From Tricholoma matsutake (taxonomy: Eukaryota > Basidiomycota > Agaricomycetes > Agaricales > Tricholomataceae): a DNA stretch of 64,000 bases. The notes beneath the pieces are model-generated. The model saw only the letters and a program-made list of their open reading frames with translations, was not told the DNA's origin and did not search any database. This document shows, in pieces, positions 1 to 11,131 of the stretch (position 1 is its first letter; the number at the start of each line of letters is the position of its first letter). The stretch spans positions 9,796,001 to 9,860,000 of the forward strand of contig AP026539.1 of NCBI GenBank assembly GCA_026075535.2, in the 5' to 3' direction. Made by a program: the position numbers and the translations under genes.

Positions 1-285
1 ATTTACGACGCAATCTGCTGACCGATGGCAAATTTCCAATTGAGGTCGCTGATCAATTTGGATTGCAGCTACTAGGTGTTGATGTGGCAAAGGATCACAA
101 AACGCTTCCAGAGGTCGGAGAAGCAATTCGGAAGAATTGGCAGTGGAGTACGTGTTGTATAGTCGTATTTTTGTGACCTTTAACTGACATGTGGTATAGT
201 GTGGACAACAGTCCTTGATGATGATGTAAAAGAGGCTGTTCGTCGACTAGAAGGAGGTGAAGAAATGCCACATGCTCGTATGTAG
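1..285 (+). CDS. 3' end of an unidentified gene (partial)
   Basis: The reading frame is open from base 3 and continues through one inferred intron (148-199, 52 nt, donor GTACGT, acceptor TATAG) to a TAG at 283-285. The visible C-terminus is about 77 residues. It includes LLTDGKFPIEVADQF near its start and ends in a charged tail with EAVRRLEGGEEMPHARM. I do not recognise the family and see no catalytic motif or membrane segment. The intron removes the only frame break and has the size of the other introns here, so a real terminal exon pair is likely. The gene starts left of the window. The decayed protease-like gene on the other strand follows within about 75 bp. Confidence 0.6.
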
Positions 286-359
286 CAAAGAGATGGAGAT
301 CTCAGCAGTTTTGGACAGTTCCTTCCTCACCATGCTTGAATAAGAGGAGAAGATAAACA

Positions 360-1690
360 AGACGAACCCAAACAATACCTCCGCCGGGTTGAGGTGGGCA
401 TTGGGGTAACCGTTGCTCTTCACGAGGATGATAGGCGTAGCGTAAGTGATGTCTGAGGAAGTTGTGACTCCAGAACCGCGCCCATTCCTTGGAGGTTTCG
501 CTTTTATTGCCAAAGTACTCCCGGACATTGGACATAATGCCGCTGGCACGGCCGATGGTCACGCCGGTGGTGCTGCCATCCTTGATCACCATCAGGCATG
601 GTTCGTCGTTGTGGTCCAGCAAGGTCGGGTGACGCATCTCCTCCTCCAAGATGGTACCCCGGAACATCAGGAGGCGGTTAGGAGGATACTTAAGGGGCTT
701 GGGGTTACATCTTCTGGATGAACTCCCAGACCGGGATCTTGGTGCCAAGGTCGATCACGTTGCCCTTGTATGTAGTCCTGTCAATCTTGTCGTTGTTGAC
801 CTTGATGATAGTGTAGTCTTCCGTGTACTGTTCGGCTGCGGTGCCGGCGCCGAAGCGGATAGGAGGTGAACAGACTACGTGCCCTAGGATCCGGCTGGCG
901 TAGGTGGCCCAGTTCTTGTCGACGTCGTTGTAGAAGGTGTAGAGTGCCTCCATCGCCTTCTCCGCCACCTGTATCTCGCCCTGAGTCGCCTCGCGATCCG
1001 CAACAGCGTCTTCGTCGTCCTGCCCCTCGACTGCCTCAAGGGCTTAACTACAATCCCGAGTTCTCCGATCCTGGCCTTAATAGACGCGAGGCAAATGTCG
1101 TACATCTTGTCGCCGAGGAGAAGGACGTTGGAACGAGGCTGGCTCTCATTCTCGCGTTCGAACCTGACATTCGTCTCCTTGTTGGGCGGGAGGACGACAT
1201 GGCGAGCAGTGATGAGGAGGAGCTCGTCACTGTTGTCATTTTCGGCCACACCGGTGCCCGCAGCATAAGAGCTGTCCTGGGCAGAGATGGAGAGACCGAG
1301 CGCGTGAGTAAGAGGGTGACGAACGGCTACAGTTGGGTTGGAGGGGAGGACGGGCGGAAGGAGCTTGGAACCGGCGAACCGGGTTGACGGACGACTCGCG
1401 GATTTCGACGTGAACGTCGGTGATGTCGAACTCTTTAAGAACCTCGAGGCACCTAAAGGCCGCAGTGTTGGCGTTTTCACTGGGGAGAGACTTGGGTGTC
1501 ACCCCGATCCAAAGAATGATGGGGGCGGAGGGCTCTCCGACCACGCCGATGCGAACGATGTCGGTGCTTGTCCATTGGACCCCCATCTTATCCAGGCAAG
1601 CGTGGACCTTAGGAGCCACTGAGCTTGCCTGAGCTTGCGGTACGCCTCTGGGCCCTTGGGCATCTCCCACAGATTGGTGCTAGTGCGCGC
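360..1690 (-). pseudogene. decayed member of a trypsin-like (possibly S64-type) protein family
   Basis: Pieces of one protein lie in order on the minus strand but in shifting frames: STNLWEMPKGPEAYRKL near 1680, a block with VGEPSAPIILWIGV near 1540, LLITARHVVLP near 1230, ASRILGHVVCSPPIRFGAGT near 900, DGSTTGVTIGRASG near 570 and SSDITYATP near 450. TARHVV resembles the TAxH signature around the catalytic His of trypsin-fold proteases. The piece ending KSETSKEW (about 481) is followed almost directly by SSDITYATP (about 457). From memory, relatives in mushroom genomes have a GDSG-type serine motif between these two blocks, so that part seems deleted. Several frameshifts plus loss of the serine region make this a relic. 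The family name is recalled, not checked. Confidence 0.55.
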
Positions 1691-1984
1691 CAGCAAGCGT
1701 GGGGAGGCAGTGCAGCGTAATAATAGGTGGGCTCCATGTCGGACAGAGAGGACGGGGGCGAAAGAGAAGTCCTTTTCGTGGAGGTATGACCGTTGACGTC
1801 AAAGCGAAAGGACTAACTTGAGTCGGTCGCATGTTGAGAGTAGTGAACGAAAACAATGCACGTGACCTCGCAGTCTTAGGTTTGCTGTTTTCCATCATTC
1901 TGTCATACTATACAGCTTGAAGCTATCGCGATACCCTATATAATGCACTTGGTCCGACAACGATAACCAAGATACTTATTTCAT

Positions 1985-3131
1985 ATGGAGGTTACCCCCG
2001 ACGCGTTGACCCGAGAATCCACAACCATTCGGGCAGCAAAAGATGTTTCATTTGGCAGCGTACGTTTTCGTGCTTTATGAAGAAGAACACCAACTCAGAA
2101 CCGCCTCAGATCGCTGGAATAGCGTCAAAGGTTTTTGAACATCCTTTCGATCTCACAAAGGTGCGATTGCAGTCGCAAGTGCTCGATTCGACTGCTCGGT
2201 TCAGCGGCCCAATCGACTGTTTGGTTAAGACATTTCAGGGAGAGGGTCTGCGAGGCCTGTATAGGGTGAGAATGACATTTCTTGCCATCCTCTGACTTAT
2301 AACTTCCTGGAGGACAGGGCCTGCCAGCTCCAATAGTTGGTGCCATGGCTGAAAACGCGTCGATATTCTTTTCATTCAACGAGTTTCAAGAATTGATCCG
2401 ACGTTCGACAAATCGGTCGCTATCTGAAAAAGCAACACTACCCCAACTTGCGTTGGCCGCAGCGGGTGCGGGTTTCGTCACGAGCTTTTTCTTGTGAGTC
2501 ACCGTTCCCTATCTTCGCAGTCGGCCACTGAACGACAGGTATCCTCAGAACGCCCATCGAACTGGTGAAATGTAAAATGCAGGTCCAGATGCTTGTAACT
2601 CCCACTGGTCCCGCAGCGCTGCCTGGTCCACTATCCGTCCTTGCAACTATAGTGCGAAATGACGGCCTCCGCGGTCTGTGGCTGGGACAAACAGCCACCC
2701 TTATCCGTGAAACTGGTGGCACAGCAGCATGGCTCGGCACCAAAGAAGTAGTAGGAAGATTTCTTGGTACTCGACGAGCGAGGAAGTCTGGAAAGCCGTT
2801 GGCAGTAACGTCTTCCGGAAGCGTCGAGCTGCTTCCATGGGAATCAGCTCTTTCAGGTGCTTGTGCCGGTGCTGCGTTTAACGTTGTGCTGTTCCCAGCG
2901 GACACTGTTAAGAGTACGATCCAAACAGAGGAAGAACTGCGGCCGACGAAGCAGTCTCCTGGTGGACAGGCTCCATCCAAACCTACGTTCCTTGGAACGG
3001 CTAGAGCATTGTATAAAGCACAAGGAATCCGCGGACTCTATGCAGGGTGTGGCATTACGATTGCTCGGTCGATACCCAGTAGTGCCATTATCTTCTTGAT
3101 TTACGATGGGCTGAATAAACGTTTTGGGTGA
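1985..3131 (+). CDS. mitochondrial carrier, ornithine/basic amino acid type (Ort1/arg-13-like)
   Basis: Four exons (1985-2059, 2110-2265, 2318-2493, 2549-3131) join in frame into 329 residues, the usual length for the mitochondrial solute carrier family. All three signature repeats are visible: HPFDLTKVRLQ at about residue 36, TPIELVKCKMQ at about 137 and FPADTVKSTIQ near 245. The second repeat sits in AGAGFVTSFFLTPIELVKCK, a context typical of the Ort1/arg-13 ornithine carriers. Such proteins have six membrane spans in the inner mitochondrial membrane and exchange matrix ornithine for the cytosolic arginine pathway. Introns are 50, 52 and 55 nt. The start ATG follows an AT-rich leader, and exon 1 encodes a short polar N-terminus. 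Carrier family is near certain; ornithine specificity is inferred from sequence flavour only. Confidence 0.88.
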
Positions 3132-3850
3132 TAGAGTAGACGCCCTTATGATTACACTGCAAAAGTAATGACTTGGAGCATATCCCAATCCTAATCATAT
3201 TTTGGAATGAGATAGCCGCAGATATTGATCAAGCCTCTAGCACAAGTCTGCAGGCCCCGAAGTGCTGATGCTAGAGTTCATTTCATCGGCATAATCTTGT
3301 GAAAATGTACCGAGTCCCGTCTTCCAAAATCTACTTGGTTTCTCATGGGGTGTTCATCAGCGTCAGAACTAAACCTTCTACAAGTCAAGTCCTGAATATT
3401 GGACAAATTGTAGGGTGCAAATAGTGCCTGTGTTGGAGCAGCCTACAGGTCGGCCCAACTGGTACAAGAGACACCTGCACAACAATCTAGGTTATGTATA
3501 CGCACTGCTGTTCTAGGCAAATACAAATGTATGGGTATCGTGATGTGGTATCATGTTCTAAGAGGGTTCAAGCCATCGACAAAACGGAACAAAGATCACA
3601 AGTATGCTGTAAACGCAGTGAAGCATGTGAGGTCGGTAGAGAAGGGTGCTTCCAAGAAAGTGCGGGTCATAAAATAGTACCCAGAAAAAGGACGAAGTAC
3701 AGAGGCGAGACTCTGAAGAACAAGACCAGGAGAGGATGTCCTTGTCACCGGCTCAACTACAAACTGATCTGCTGATCATGATGGATCAACATAGGAACCT
3801 CTGGAGCCTCCGAACCAGATGGTAGTTGAGAAGACAGCATACAAGCACCT
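3132..3850. other. intergenic region, convergent gene ends
   Basis: This lies between the stop of the carrier gene (+) and the stop of the coiled-coil protein (-). Only short accidental reading frames occur, with no family resemblance or splice pattern. It presumably holds the two 3' UTRs. No repeat or RNA gene seen. Confidence 0.6.
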
Positions 3851-5639
3851 CTACCAATTCCACTCTTCATCTTCATCCGATGCGTTGGTATGCATGCCTG
3901 CAGCCTTGGTCCCTATATTGGGACGAGGAGACGACCCCAGAGGCTGCATTATCGGGGTGGGTTTGAGCTTTAGGTCAGGTTTCATGACAGATGAGCAGAT
4001 GAAGTCGTGGTCGTTGTCGTCGTTGTCGAGGAGGGAGGAAGTGGTAGATGCAATAATCGGAGAAGCTGAGAGGGGACTGAAATATGAAGGTGATGTCGAT
4101 GTGGAAGTTGAGGCTGAGGAGAACAGCGGGGGTGAGGAAATAGAGATCGCGGAGGCGATAGATTGCGACATGTCTGATAGCAGGAGGGAGGCGCGTTTTT
4201 GGCTCTTGGAGAAGCTGCGTTTAGGGGAGGGATAATGGTCAGTGGAGAGGTGGAGAAAGAGGGGGGGAAAACGCACGTAGATCCGCGCTGCAGTTCTTCC
4301 CATTTCTTACCCACAGTACCTACCCATGCAGAGACAACGGGGGGGGAGGTAGCAGCCACAGCCAGAGATCCTAAACCAGGAATGGACGACACAGGCGGGA
4401 ATGCGGATCCATTCATGGTCGCCCTTTTCGCACTCGAAGCTTCCTGCTTCAGGTCAACTGAAGGTGATGCGGAATGATACGACGATGCAGAGTCCGTAGG
4501 TGAAAAGAGATTTAGACTATCGGAATTGTCCCGGGATTTGCGCCGGTGAATCTTCGTGCTTTCATTCATAGAGCTAGGAGGGAAACAATCCGGTTCCGTT
4601 TCGAAGCTGGAGTGAGTGCTGCTGAGGAAAAGGGCAGTAGTTTGTTTATGTCTCTCCTGATGCTGCTGCTGTTTTCGTACGAAGTCCGGGTTGGGGCTCA
4701 TAGTGGGCGTGGCGCCCGTGTCCCGTACAATGAGCACTGGAACGGTTTCGTCTTCCGTCGAAAGAATTGGATCATCTTTCCCTTCTTCTTTGAGCTGTGG
4801 TGGCTCTTCCCCTATCGAAGAGGTAGACGATTGAGAAAAACGAGTGGACTTGGTGGTGTTGGTGGAGATGGAGGAGTTAGATTGGCTGGCAGAGTGCGTT
4901 CGTCGACGGTCGGGCTGTGGAGTGGTAGGGGTCGAAGGCGGAGAGAGCTCGCTGATGGCGAGGCCGGCAGCGAGGAATCTGCTCACACCCTGGACACCTT
5001 CGCGGATTCCTTCAAGCATGGCACCACTACCTTGGCTCTGCAAGGAGGAGTTGGAAGTCTCGAACCCTCGACTGATAATACGTTCCCACTTCCGCTTTAC
5101 TGTTGAAGACGTAAGCGAATTGAATGTGTATGTAAATGATAACTGACACTCAAGCAGCTCCGCTTCGTGCATTGAGAGTTGGGAGCGCAGTTCGAGACAT
5201 TTAGACTCTTTCTGTGCAATAAAGTGAAGTAACTCAGAGTGCCTAGCTCAAAGTAATAAGTATATCATATAGTAATCGGTTGAAAAAGCATTCACTTCTC
5301 AGCGAGTGTGCGGGGAGGACCCTTCACTTCAAAAGCTCCACTTTTCCTATCTCGAGGTATAGGAAGAGACGTCGGCCGAACTGATACGGAATTGCTTCGC
5401 GTAGAGCTATACCGTGGGCTGCTCAGAGGCGACTGGATGGTTGCATCTCCGTCAGAAGCTCTGTCTCGAGGGAGATACGAAATAGATGACTGCCTGCGAG
5501 GGTTAGTTCGGGACCTATTCGTGGGCGAAACTTGTTTTGGGGGGTCTATCGTGTTACTAGCAGTGTCGACAAGATGAAGAGGGCGTGGGCCATTGAATGA
5601 AAAACGCGTAGAGGACCTAGCTGACGGCGAGGAGCTCAT
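3851..5639 (-). CDS. Ser-rich coiled-coil protein of unknown function
   Basis: Four exons (5639-5296, 5242-5148, 5099-4277, 4214-3851) with introns of 53, 48 and 62 nt join in frame into 541 residues. Residues 1-115 are Ser/Arg/Pro-rich and look disordered. Residues about 115-165 form an amphipathic helix with QKESKCLELRSQLS and LLELKRKWERIISRGF, probably a coiled coil. The middle is Ser/Thr-rich low complexity. A conserved-looking block spans the last intron (TVGKKWEELQRGS then TFSKSQKRASLLLSD, about residues 408-437). That such a block is rebuilt only by the proposed splice supports the model. I recall similar uncharacterised basidiomycete proteins but no function. The tail is acidic and ends EDEEWNW. 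The start codon lies only 68 nt downstream of the Atp19-like stop, so an upstream start or shared transcript is possible. Confidence 0.75.
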
Positions 5640-5707
5640 TGTAGTTGGAGTTATAAAGATTGTAGTTGATCGTATCTATGTAACAACCCCGATTATATTC
5701 AACTACT

Positions 5708-6109
5708 TCACTTTGAATCCTCCTTCTCTGCCTCTGAGATGAAATGCTTGATACTATTGTCTTATGGTCAGAGGCAGCAATACAACAGAATACCAGAACG
5801 CACAATTCTTCTTCCTCGCTAAAGTTGAATGTTAGAAACTTGTAGACAGTGTTTAAATCAAGAGTAGGACGCGCCTTGAACTAGCATTCAAAGGAATGGA
5901 TTCCTTGACCTGCTGCACCGACTGACCAGCTATGGGCCTCGCCCCTGCCTTCTTTTCGCCTCTTGTTGCCAGCCATGCACCACCAATGGCCGAAGTGAGC
6001 ACACCGAGCGAGAGGTACTCGTTTTTTATTGTACGGCCAAGGATTACGCTGGAATAGTTTGAATTGAACAGTCTAAGATTGAATTGAGAGTCGATACGCA
6101 CTAACTCAT
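5708..6109 (-). CDS. ATP19: mitochondrial ATP synthase subunit k-like protein (Atp19 family)
   Basis: Four small exons (6109-6102, 6048-5875, 5818-5804, 5753-5708) join in frame into 80 residues. Exon 1 is only 8 nt (ATGAGTTA), giving MSYVILGRTIKNEYLSLGVL as the N-terminus. A hydrophobic segment follows (about residues 14-30), then a Lys/Ala linker, then SSSEEEEFIKHFISEAEKED at the C-terminus. This order (short N-terminus, one membrane span, charged tail with an E-E-x-F-I helix) is that of the fungal Atp19 subunit, which helps F1Fo dimers assemble in the inner membrane. Introns are 53, 56 and 50 nt. The second has a GC donor (AAG|GCGCGT); the nearby GT would break the frame. Family call is from pattern memory; gene structure is well supported by frame closure. 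Confidence 0.72.
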
Positions 6110-6348
6110 GGATGTATGAACAACGTTAGAAAGACTTCAGTTTTTGCTTTCCGTCACGCGAATCCTCACCCGGATATTTCCGTTTATCACGATAGTTTCT
6201 AACAGTTAACAACTTCCGCAACTACATCAACGTCGTTATACTACTCTTAACATGGGTATGGTGCTTCTAATGGACCAGTGCGTAATGTTTCAGGGTTCAA
6301 TGGAGAGACAGGGGAAACGTAAATGACTGACCCGCGTCATAACAATTA

Positions 6349-7259
6349 TTATTTTATTCTGAACATAGCTCGCTCTAGGAATTGCTGAAATGCCGTGAAT
6401 GTTTTTGGCTCATTAGGTCCCTATGCATGGACGTACCTTGCATCGTTCCAGCAATGTCTTTTTCTCCCTCGATCTATTTCTCTCTGCTCTATACAGCGAA
6501 TGTTATTCGGTAGGTCATTGCTCGCAATAAAACACTGGACATACAAATCAATAGACTCTGGAGATCTCCCCCCTTCTCTGCGTTCAAGCAGAAATTCGTG
6601 TATTCCATCCGCCGTATCATTTGTCATGTCGATAATCATCCACGCAGATTCAACAGTCTTTTCAAACTTTGCAACCCGGCAACCAATACTCATCATCTCT
6701 CTCCAATGTTCGATACATAGTTCATCTTGTCTCCCTTTTGCTCTTGCTTGGTTAACAGTGGTATGCCACATGGTTGTTGCCAGCACGACACTTCCGATTC
6801 TGCCGTGGCCTAGGAAGGACGCCAACATTTGCAGATACTGCAGCGGGGACTCAACCAGACGGTTGTCGGATATACGGTGCACATATACTATCCTCAGAGC
6901 TGTAATTCGTTTGTACCTGATGCACAACATAATCAATAGTAGGACGTTATAAACTCGATTTACCCACGACTTTTCCAGCCAACTGGTTATCATGAGCACG
7001 ATCCGAGCATCTGTCGCATCGTTGTTGAAACCGGGTGTGTCGACCAACACGAAGGGCTGCTTTGTCTTCGGATGCAAACATGGTGTGTATTGGATTTTGA
7101 CTGTACCAGACCCTAGCTCGTGGGTTGCTCGCTTCCTTTGCTCGCTAGCTTCATCAATGAACTGCGAGAAAGCAATGGGAGTTGGTTTAACAAGCCTCTA
7201 TGCTGACGTACGGTGCTTTTGCCAGCCCCCTTCGAACCTATAAGGCTAACAATGGACAT
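6349..7259 (-). CDS. P-loop GTPase-like G-domain protein
   Basis: Five exons (7259-7212, 7161-6968, 6916-6545, 6488-6437, 6384-6349) join in frame into 233 residues; introns are 50, 51, 56 and 52 nt. The Walker A motif GSKGAGKST is split from the rest by intron 1, directly after the Thr. LVDTPGF is the G3 (DxxG) motif at about residue 54, followed by IVYVHRISDNR and a VVLATTMW strand where a G4-like motif would lie. The order fits the septin/AIG1-type G-domain proteins that are greatly expanded in mushroom genomes and mostly uncharacterised. The C-terminus is a basic amphipathic helix (EKKTLLERCKQFLERAM). The start is uncertain: an ATG at 7342 could extend the protein, but only through a 38-nt intron, which I judge too short. 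Confidence 0.75.
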
Positions 7260-7983
7260 ATGCTCGTACCCCTCAGGAGTGTGTATGACTATGAGAAGAC
7301 GTACATAACAACAGTAGTATCCGCATTCCTATTTTTCGGCATCGTCGTAATTGACCTTGTAATATAGCTCGTCTGAATTTGGGGAAAGGTAAGCTTAAAC
7401 CTTGCATTGAAAGTGTCCCGGCACCTATAGGCACCTGACCTTCAACACGAGGCGCAAGCTTCTCACATTTGAATGACAAGAGGGCTCTGCTCGTACGCAT
7501 CAAAGTAACTTAGCTTGTAGTGAATGATCCAGGAAGACCCGAACACTCATAAGCATAGATAAATACCTTGAATGCAACATTTCGAAAGGTATAGCATACA
7601 TGGATGCGCGGAACGAAGAAGAGGACAAGAAAACTAAGTAACGAGAGGACGGGCACGCTCGAAGTTTCAAGCGTTAACGTTAATGTATTATCTGCACAGG
7701 TGATGTGTCAACGTTGTCAACACGAGTAGCCTTCATAGATACCTATCTTATGTACGCGTAGAGATCTCGCATGAAGATGCTGTACCTTGAAGGGTTCTTA
7801 TTTAGCGGGGATCTAAGGAACAGATTTGCTTGAAAGAAGACGGCATCAAATTATCCATGTATGCCTTTTCCAGGTCGTTGCGTCAAGTCCATGATAAATC
7901 ATAAATGTCCTCCATCCTCGTCAGAAAGGACAATTGCCTTCCTTGATCTTGGTCTAATCCTCTGCTGATCTAACCATCTAAGA
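7260..7983. other. intergenic region
   Basis: This holds the upstream region of the GTPase-like gene and the downstream region of the GH16 gene. I see only chance ORFs, no repeat and no clear promoter motif. Confidence 0.5.
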
Positions 7984-9681
7984 TCACCACCATAATATAC
8001 TTTCCAGTAGCATCCCCACGCCCAACCACCACGCGAGCTCCCAGAGCGTCACATTGCGGCCACCACTCGTGTTATTACTGCTTCCTCCAGGGAAGAACAA
8101 GGGACTGGGAATGAGCGCCGTGCCCGCCGGCGCCGTCGTAATAGTCGTAGAAGAAGTCGTAGAAGTAGGATGAGAGACCAATGCTGCTGTAGGTGTGGGA
8201 ACAGCACCTCCCGTCGTGTATGCGCGCACATAGCTGATCTCGAAATAGGCGTTGCTGTACCGTCCGCCTGGGCCGACGACGTTGTCATTGTACTGCATGG
8301 CGTAATGGAATCAAGGCAGGATAAAAATAAAGGAAGGACTCACACAGATTCCTGTTGGCCCAGCACTACCGCACTGAGGAAGGTATGTCGCTGGAAGACC
8401 AGCCCTGTTCGCGGGAGATCACTTCTCCGTGAAGGAACAGGGAAGGCGGCGAGAAGAGGATGCGTACCAGATACCGCACAGCGTGATATCAAACACCAGA
8501 TTCTGTGGACTGAAGAACTGGGTAATATTGCATGTGGTTGAGGAATAGCTCGCAGACGGCGGGCCCCAGTCAGAGATGTCGATTGGGGATGTTGAGGTAG
8601 AGTGAGTTACTGAGGACGGTATGTTTGGTCGCTGGGTTGCGGTAATGAGTTTGATGAACAGAAACAAAGAAGGTAAAACAGGACATACACTCCAGAACCA
8701 GATACTGTGAAGCACAGGGGAAACGGGTTATTTCAAATGCAGGGAATGACGAAATTCGCGAAGGAACATACTATATTCTGAGAAATATAATATTGAGTGT
8801 GAGTTAATGAGTGCAAGTTAACTAGTCAGGAGGAAAAGGCGGACCCAGAAACGTCAAATTGGGTCGCAAATATTCCTCCGCCCGCAGCAGCAAAACCAGT
8901 TTGGTAGCTATTCGGTGAGGTCTCTGCTACGATACATCCGGAAGGCTGAGAGCAGTCGGCCTCTCCAGATTGGCCATGCTGGTTCGGAGGCGTTGAATGT
9001 ATACAGCCTGACGTCGTGTGGAGCGCCATTTGATTGTGGTCCATCATGTTAATACCTTCAATGATGCTATGGAATGATTACCTTCACGTGCGTTCATTAT
9101 GGAAGAAGGCCATTACGAACTCAATTTCTCCATCCTCAGGCCATGTCGGGCCCTTTGTCCAGAATGCTGGCCAGACCTGCAAAAAGAATTTTAGAAAGTA
9201 AAGACGGGAACAGGTATAACTTACGGAACAACCCCAAGGAATATGGACTATGTCTGCTATCCACAGGCTTCCAACGGCATATGTGTCTTGCGACGTAATC
9301 CGAACCTGGAATTACATTTTGTTAGAATTTGTAATCAAAAAGACTGGGGACTTGATGTTCACGGAATTGCGTTTCTGCTGAGGTAGCACGTCATGCATGT
9401 CGTCTACTTTCATAACCGCATTCCCAGCATTGTTGACGAACGCTAGGCCTTGACTGAATGCATCGTTCCTATTGAGCCATACCACGTCGCCTGTCGTATT
9501 CTAATATAAGTATGTTTTGGGGGTGAATCTGCTACAACGACTCACCAAGCGTCAAGTTATCATAATCCCCGTAAAAATCCCATCTATCAAAAAACGAAGG
9601 GCCGGAATAGCTGCGCACCATGAGGTAGCTCCATGCCACTGAGAAGGAGTAGATAAGGAGAAAGGAAAAGGGATGGACCAT
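7984..9681 (-). CDS. GH16 family endo-beta-1,3(4)-glucanase-like glycoside hydrolase
   Basis: Ten exons (9681-9546, 9490-9363, 9305-9225, 9176-9121, 9066-8845, 8777-8772, 8704-8689, 8631-8468, 8404-8344, 8292-7984) join in frame into 392 residues. The N-terminus (HPFSFLLIYSFSVAWS) is a signal peptide or membrane anchor. The catalytic GH16 motif ExDxxE is present as GEIDIIEGIN, split by an intron inside the Asp codon. Flanking core blocks are VWPAFWTKGPTWPEDGE, NQMALHTTSGC, SGIYIWFWSRP, ISDWGPPSASY and CNITQFFSPQNLVFDITLCG. After the domain comes a Thr/Ser/Pro linker and a hydrophobic C-terminus ending ESILWW, so the enzyme may be held at the cell surface. The family cleaves beta-1,3/1,4-glucans or remodels the fungal wall. 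Introns are 48-67 nt. Exon 6 is a 6-nt micro-exon; skipping it keeps frame but loses two residues (YI of YIWFW) that the family normally has. Confidence 0.9.
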
Positions 9682-9738
9682 GACTACGATGGTACGGGGA
9701 GTGGCACATGAACAACGCGAATTAGAGGGCTATGGTAC

Positions 9739-9748
9739 TTATATATGG
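9739..9748 (-). promoter_or_regulatory. TATA-like box upstream of the GH16 gene
   Basis: The minus strand reads CCATATATAA about 58 nt before the GH16 start codon at 9681, a plausible core promoter position. Inferred from position only. Confidence 0.4.
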
Positions 9749-9749
9749 T

Positions 9750-10539
9750 CACAGCTCCAATGTTCTTGACGTCGACCCCAAAAGAACCTTAAATTCCCTT
9801 TAAATTCCAAATGGCGCGCTGCGGCCGCGAACGTTGAATCCTAAAAGAAAAAACTTTCAGGTTCCATCACAAAACTTGAACATGAGGCAAGCGTTCTACA
9901 CGCGTTGAGTCACGTGGATGGTTTTAAGTGTATTCTTGTCTTTTTTTTTGGACATTTCGACCACCTGAATTACCATATTTGACTGCTACTATGTCATGGA
10001 AGAAGCAGTGGCCTCGGCTGAGGTTCTTATTTGCATGCGTCATGGAAGGATACCATATTGTGATGTGTTATCCATACATAGATTTCTTCCACAAGCTTAC
10101 ATTCCACGGAATGTGGTGTCGATCGTACTCTACAACAAATAGCAGAATTCATCGGAGGATAAGATAATTGTGAGCGGCAGAACAATATATATCATAATAC
10201 ATATGCACTTGAACAACAGCATGTGCTTCACTCTATATACAATGATGTCACTGATGCAAACACCACTGGAAATGACCTCTGTTTATCGAATGATGACCAG
10301 GAAGAGGCAAAACATACATAATGGATGTCATCATCAAACTGTTATGCAGTGAAGGTAAAATCAGCAGCATCTCTTCATGAACAAGGTTGAACAGCACACA
10401 GCTTCTTATTTGACATTCCTGTTACTGAGGTGCGCGTCTCTGACTGAATACTGCATTACACCTGTCAGAACCCTAAACATTTGCTACAAGGATAACACCA
10501 ACCTCCACTCCAGAATCCATCCAGGTACATATTGTGCCA
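9750..10539. other. GH16 upstream region passing into decayed repeat-rich DNA
   Basis: The first 150 bases are probably GH16 promoter. Further right the sequence has only broken reading frames on both strands. It may be the downstream end of the Pif1-like helicase relic that begins at 10540, but I cannot match any block. Confidence 0.35.
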
Positions 10540-10807
10540 AGTTGATTGATTGCACATCTGCCATTGTTGGGAAGAACTACGCAGTGCAAACAATTAAGGT
10601 TGTTCATCACGTGAATTTGAATGAGGCAGTGGTGGAGTTAGTCAATGATCACTCATGCATTCTTGACCAAGCCTTTTTTCACTGACATACTCCTCATCAG
10701 AGTGCATACCACTCCTATTTTCAACCTCAAGTGGTGTAAAGGCACACTGCTGTGGTTGATGAGAAAGAGGAACTCAAGGCTTGCATGGTCATCAAGGATG
10801 ATGTGAT

Positions 10808-11107
10808 TCTCAAAGTTGCAGGTTAACTGGAAATGAGAGCTGGAAGATATTAATGTAGTAACCTCAGTGGTGGTCAAACACTGATGTATTGAGTAGTACC
10901 TAGAAGATAATAATGTAGTACTACTACGAAGTAAGTAAAGAATGTAAAGAAGTAAAGAAGGGACTTACACCTCAGTGGTGGTCAAACACTGAGGTGTCGA
11001 GATGTAACTATGGGTGTTTTACATAGTAGCGAGAATAGGGGTAAGTAATAAATGAGTGATAGGAGAAAGTAAAAGTAATAATAAATAAATATAGTACCAT
11101 GATGACA
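10808..11107 (-). repeat. Copia-1 3' LTR (300 bp, with internal duplication)
   Basis: Matches 15428-15657 but is 70 bp longer. The extra length is a partial tandem repeat of the segment with CCTCAGTGGTGGTCAAACAC and its neighbour AGAAGATAATAATGTAGTA. Confidence 0.9.
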
Positions 11108-11131
11108 CTCCCCCTTGAGATGGACGTGGGA

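Noticed and set aside
866..1387. Plus-strand ORF of 173 codons opposite the protease-like relic
   Set aside because: It is the antisense shadow of the minus-strand blocks, Arg/Pro-rich with no family resemblance.
3563..3580. GGGTTCAAGCC as a tRNA B-box
   Set aside because: No A-box or cloverleaf can be formed upstream.
3494..3775. Plus-strand ORF of 93 codons in the intergenic region
   Set aside because: No recognisable motif or splice context; composition is like the surrounding non-coding DNA.
7260..7342. N-terminal extension of the GTPase-like protein from an ATG at 7342
   Set aside because: It needs a 38-nt intron with a weak donor (GTTATG). All other introns here are 48 nt or longer, so the start at 7259 is preferred.
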